A stretch of 64,000 nucleotides of DNA, taken from IMG/VR virus record IMGVR_UViG_3300030329_003230, positions 23,401 through 87,400 of that record; one strand, given 5' to 3'. Position 1 is the stretch's first letter. Every line of letters starts with the position of its first letter. The notes below the pieces were generated by a model, which saw only the letters and a program-made list of their open reading frames with translations, had not been told where the DNA came from and did not search any database. This document shows positions 61,053-64,000 of the stretch, in pieces. A program made the translations under genes and the position numbers. The stretch is from a virus.

Positions 61053-62711
61053 TTAACCAACCCTCCTTTCTGTTCTTCTATCTACATTATTATTAGCTGC
61101 TTCCTCTGGTAAACCTGAATTCCGCTTAGGTGGTCCTACACTCATCTTTGGTTTAGGACTTTCTCCCTTTACTTCCGCAGGCTTACCTGCTTCAGCCAAT
61201 GTTGGTTTATTTCCTTCAGCCACCATTTGACCAATGTATCTCTGGTCTACATCAGTTCCAGCATAAGGGTCTGATTCAAATGCTTCTTCTTCCTTAGATT
61301 CTCCACTTCCACCTTCGGGTTGAGGTTTTGGTTTAGAATAGATGAATTTACCATCTTCATCCATATCCACTTCAAATCCAAGATTCTTAATTTGCCCTGC
61401 AATATTAACTTCAATTTCTCTTTTTCTCATTTTAGCAATTTCATCTTCCTCTTCAGATGGTGGTAAAACTAATTCCCAATCAGTTATACCAAACTGCTTA
61501 ACCATGAATGGGAATACATATTTATTCCAAACATTTTGTGCCATTTCTACTGCTCGGTTAGTGACAAGAATCTGCATACCTTCGTTATTTAACCCTCCAC
61601 TGGTAGAGTTATCAGCCATGAAAATTTTACTTACACCATAAAAGGCAGAGACTCTATCCCTCAAATCTTCTTTAACAGAAATATAATCCATTTCTTTAAG
61701 TGAATCCATGAATTTAACCCACTCTACAGAACCTCTACCATTCTCGGCCTCTATACCCATAACAGGAATAAAGTGAGCGTCTTGTTCCATCTTTTCTTTA
61801 ACTCCCCTCCAAAAAGTCCTCATAGATTCAATGTTTCTTGTTTGAACAGCAAGAAGACCTTTTGGCATTCTACTCTTAGTATAAGCTTGATTGATGTAAT
61901 TCTCCATAGCAAGTAAAGTGGTTAAATGATTCCACATAGTTACTACAGGGCTCGTTCCATAAAGTCTACTTGGGGAATATTTACTGAAATGAAGAACTTC
62001 CCCTTTAATGAAATTCTGCTCATAACCGTGTGCTCTATTAACATAATGAACTGGATAAACATCACCATTACATTCTCCACATTTCTCATACATATTATCA
62101 ACAGAAAGATGCCTATGGTGAATACAAGTAAAAGAATTCCCACCTTTATTGCCATCTTCATCACAAACAATTGCCATAGATACTGGGTCAGCACGATACA
62201 TCTGTTTAATTCGATGAGCTCTAATGTTTCCATTACCATCAACAAAGTATTCTTTTACAAGAACCAAATAAGCATCATCCATAATATTGAGGTCATCTTC
62301 TAATTCCTTTAGAACATCAATAAGCATCTGTTCTGCATCATTGACATAACCTGAACCCATAAATTTCTCAGCATATGTTTTTTGATTTTTATCTGGTTTT
62401 TTCAGATTAGTAGATTCACATTCAGCACACTCTAATACTGTTTCTTCATGTTCCTTACCACAATCTTCACATTTAACAGAAAATCTTGGACTCCATTGGT
62501 ATCCTCTCCTGAAAATTTCATTCTTCAATTGAGTAATACAAGTTCTTAAGATAACTGAACTTTCAGCAATATGATAGACTAAAGGCCCTGTCATCGTTAA
62601 AGGATGATGACGTTCCTGTATCCCCATCTGGTAAACTTCTCTATCAGCAGGAACAGGAGTAGATTTCCTGAAAAAATTAGTTAAGGAAAATCTTCTTTTT
62701 TCTTCAGTCAT
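61053..62711 (-). CDS. Portal protein with zinc-ribbon insertions
   Basis: A 552-residue portal, the dodecameric ring for DNA packaging. Supporting segments: ILRTCITQLKNEIFRRGYQW, LHFSKYSPSRLYGTSPVV and WNHLTTLLAMENYI, then SAFYGVSKIFMADNSTSGGLNNEG, typical of the phage portal core. Two Cys clusters are embedded: Cys81/84/95/98 and about residues 195-218 (CIHHRHLSVD...KCGECNG). Such zinc ribbons in a portal are unusual. The C-terminal ~90 residues are Pro/Gly/Glu-rich. It overlaps the upstream LAGLIDADG gene (ATGA). Confidence 0.85.
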   Translation of the reverse strand: MTEEKRRFSLTNFFRKSTPVPADREVYQMGIQERHHPLTMTGPLVYHIAESSVILRTCITQLKNEIFRRGYQWSPRFSVKCEDCGKEHEETVLECAECESTNLKKPDKNQKTYAEKFMGSGYVNDAEQMLIDVLKELEDDLNIMDDAYLVLVKEYFVDGNGNIRAHRIKQMYRADPVSMAIVCDEDGNKGGNSFTCIHHRHLSVDNMYEKCGECNGDVYPVHYVNRAHGYEQNFIKGEVLHFSKYSPSRLYGTSPVVTMWNHLTTLLAMENYINQAYTKSRMPKGLLAVQTRNIESMRTFWRGVKEKMEQDAHFIPVMGIEAENGRGSVEWVKFMDSLKEMDYISVKEDLRDRVSAFYGVSKIFMADNSTSGGLNNEGMQILVTNRAVEMAQNVWNKYVFPFMVKQFGITDWELVLPPSEEEDEIAKMRKREIEVNIAGQIKNLGFEVDMDEDGKFIYSKPKPQPEGGSGESKEEEAFESDPYAGTDVDQRYIGQMVAEGNKPTLAEAGKPAEVKGESPKPKMSVGPPKRNSGLPEEAANNNVDRRTERRVG

Positions 62712-64000
62712 TCTTCCTCAGCCCCCTGTGGACCTACGTGTTCAAATAAGTAATCAGAAGCGTCATCAATACTTGACCACTCATCTTCTGAAAACTCATA
62801 GTCTTCAATAATTCCTTCTAAGTCATCGATAGCATCATCAACATCTTCTTTGACAATGTTACCTACTTTTTCTAATTCGTCCATAACCCTCATTTTATTA
62901 TTCTCCTTATATTTACTGATGTTCTCTACATCTATATCGTCTTTCAAAAAATTATAATTAACGTGGTCTGCATGATTAGCCCACTTCATTAATTTGAATA
63001 GTTCTTTCATTCTTTCTTTAGCCCACGGTTGTTTTTTATGGAACTTTTTAATCCTAATTAATTCTGAAAGAATATCAGCATTATCACCTTTCATTCTGAA
63101 ATATGGTCTAGTTTTCTCTAACAACTTAATGATATCATCTTGCGAATAAAAGTTTAATCTTTGGACGGCTCTCGTTGCTTGAGGGGATTTCTGGTCTAGG
63201 TGTAATTTACCAATACCTAACTCCTTGTGTAATTCAGTCACGAATGCTTTACCTCTATTACCTGTTGCTATAATACCTATTCTTGGATTATGGTTTCTAT
63301 CCATTGTGATATACCCATCAGAATCAATAAAGGCAGCAGTATAAGCATACAAGTCCTTTTTTATTTCCATTGGTAATTTATAATATTCACCTTCAACATT
63401 ACTGATATTCAATTTATCAGCGACTTTACAAATTATCTGTGGAGAAGCACGTCTATGTAATTTAGCAGGTAATCGGTCATATATCTGACGAGCAGATATT
63501 CCTTGATTCTCACATACACTCTTCAATACAAAATCATCTAATTGTTTAGAAATATTATTTTTTATCACTTGATTAGAGATACCAGTTATTATCTTTCTAA
63601 ATTCTCTTTTAGAATTAGTCATAGTCTTTGTCAATGATGAATAATCAGAATTATAATTATCCCCTCGATGTAATTCAGCCTCCCAAAATTTACACAAAGC
63701 GTCTATTACTTGTCTTCTAGTTTCTCCATCTTTAATAGAATGTAATTTCTTCAAATCAGATTCTGTATATCTCATCTGACGAAGAGGGGTTTCATAAGGA
63801 GCAAGCCAATAAATGGATTTGATACAATCACCGAGATGATTAGAATAAGCAGAAATCAAATTCTCTATTGCTTTCGTAAAGATTAATTTCTCTTCTCCTT
63901 TCAAGGTCCGTCTATGTTTCTTCAAATCTTTAATAATAGCAGGGATTGTTTTGTCATTAATACGATATTCTTTAGGGAAAATATCTAACTGTGATTTTGC
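62708..64000 (-). CDS. LAGLIDADG-domain protein, 5' end beyond the window
   Basis: The frame stays open from 62708 to the window edge without a stop (an in-frame TTG at 63925 is not needed), so the N-terminus lies outside. The visible part is ~430 residues: a helical N-terminal region, a winged-helix-like segment (SVCENQGISARQIYDRL), a LAGLIDADG-type domain with AAFIDSDGYITMDRN and LHKELGIGKLHLDQKS, and an acidic C-terminus. It could be a homing nuclease beside, or an intein-like part of, the terminase gene. The catalytic Asp is kept. It ends in an ATGA overlap with the portal gene. Confidence 0.6.
   Translation of the reverse strand, partial: AKSQLDIFPKEYRINDKTIPAIIKDLKKHRRTLKGEEKLIFTKAIENLISAYSNHLGDCIKSIYWLAPYETPLRQMRYTESDLKKLHSIKDGETRRQVIDALCKFWEAELHRGDNYNSDYSSLTKTMTNSKREFRKIITGISNQVIKNNISKQLDDFVLKSVCENQGISARQIYDRLPAKLHRRASPQIICKVADKLNISNVEGEYYKLPMEIKKDLYAYTAAFIDSDGYITMDRNHNPRIGIIATGNRGKAFVTELHKELGIGKLHLDQKSPQATRAVQRLNFYSQDDIIKLLEKTRPYFRMKGDNADILSELIRIKKFHKKQPWAKERMKELFKLMKWANHADHVNYNFLKDDIDVENISKYKENNKMRVMDELEKVGNIVKEDVDDAIDDLEGIIEDYEFSEDEWSSIDDASDYLFEHVGPQGAEEE

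Noticed and set aside
1-64000. CRISPR arrays, tRNA or rRNA genes, transposases, integrase
   Set aside because: No regularly spaced short repeats, no recognisable cloverleaf, and no tyrosine or serine recombinase or transposase motifs were seen on reading; a tool-based scan was not possible.

Overview
The window reads as about 64 kb of a low-GC (roughly a third G+C by eye) double-stranded DNA tailed virus of an archaeon. The replication proteins are of archaeal type: PCNA clamp, RFC-type clamp loader, archaeo-eukaryotic primase, family B polymerase, ERCC4/XPF-type nuclease, ATP-dependent DNA ligase, TFB and a PC4-like protein. The structural genes are those of a head-tailed (HK97-type) virion. 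No ribosomal, metabolic, rRNA or tRNA genes were seen. This combination resembles the magroviruses described from Marine Group II Euryarchaeota (Poseidoniales). That host assignment is inference from gene content, not a search result. Open frames run off both ends, so the genome is longer (or circular). The large terminase is not visible and probably lies beyond the right edge.

Layout. (1) About 1-26,750, plus strand: a dense early/replication module in which most genes overlap by ATGA or TAATG junctions. It begins with a partial gene, TFB, and an E1-like/zinc-finger/JAB cluster next to a group I chaperonin pair (GroES-like, GroEL-like). A run of small proteins follows (PC4-like, winged-helix-like, many mini zinc-ribbon and single-TM proteins). 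Then come DNA ligase, a putative clamp-loader pair, a putative ssDNA-binding protein with an acidic aromatic tip, a RecA/Sak4-like ATPase, PCNA, a zinc-repeat GIY-YIG nuclease, a PolB split into two genes around three mini-genes, a Cas4/RecB-like nuclease, primase, a 33-residue peptide with two PIP-box-like repeats, an XPF-like nuclease, a putative replicative ATPase and a DEDDy exonuclease. (2) About 26,748-27,048: a UUCG terminator and an AT-rich convergent junction. (3) 64,000-27,049, minus strand: the late/structural module. In transcription order it holds a LAGLIDADG-domain protein (partial), portal, a set of small head-region proteins sharing an MSWEDIL-type motif, a second, larger DNA ligase, prohead protease/scaffold, major capsid protein, probable decoration proteins, two membrane proteins plus an Arf/G-alpha-like GTPase, connector proteins, tail tube, a G/GT tail chaperone with a -1 frameshift site, tape measure, a giant 2992-residue tail protein and fibers.

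How it works together (inference): TFB and the PC4-like protein could redirect host transcription. The virus then supplies most of its own fork (primase, PolB, clamp, loader, ssDNA-binding protein, ligase, nucleases), with PIP-box motifs linking several of these to its PCNA. The chaperonin would help fold virion or replication proteins.

The most unusual items are: the Arf-like GTPase with two membrane proteins inside the virion module; the tandem-PIP micropeptide; the shared [DE]xIAKMxWxxIN / MSWEDIL motif that may load proteins into the procapsid; the E1-like/GG-ending zinc-finger/JAB triad; the PolB split exactly before motif C, with His for the first Asp; and two structured intergenic RNAs in front of the Sak4-like and PCNA genes.
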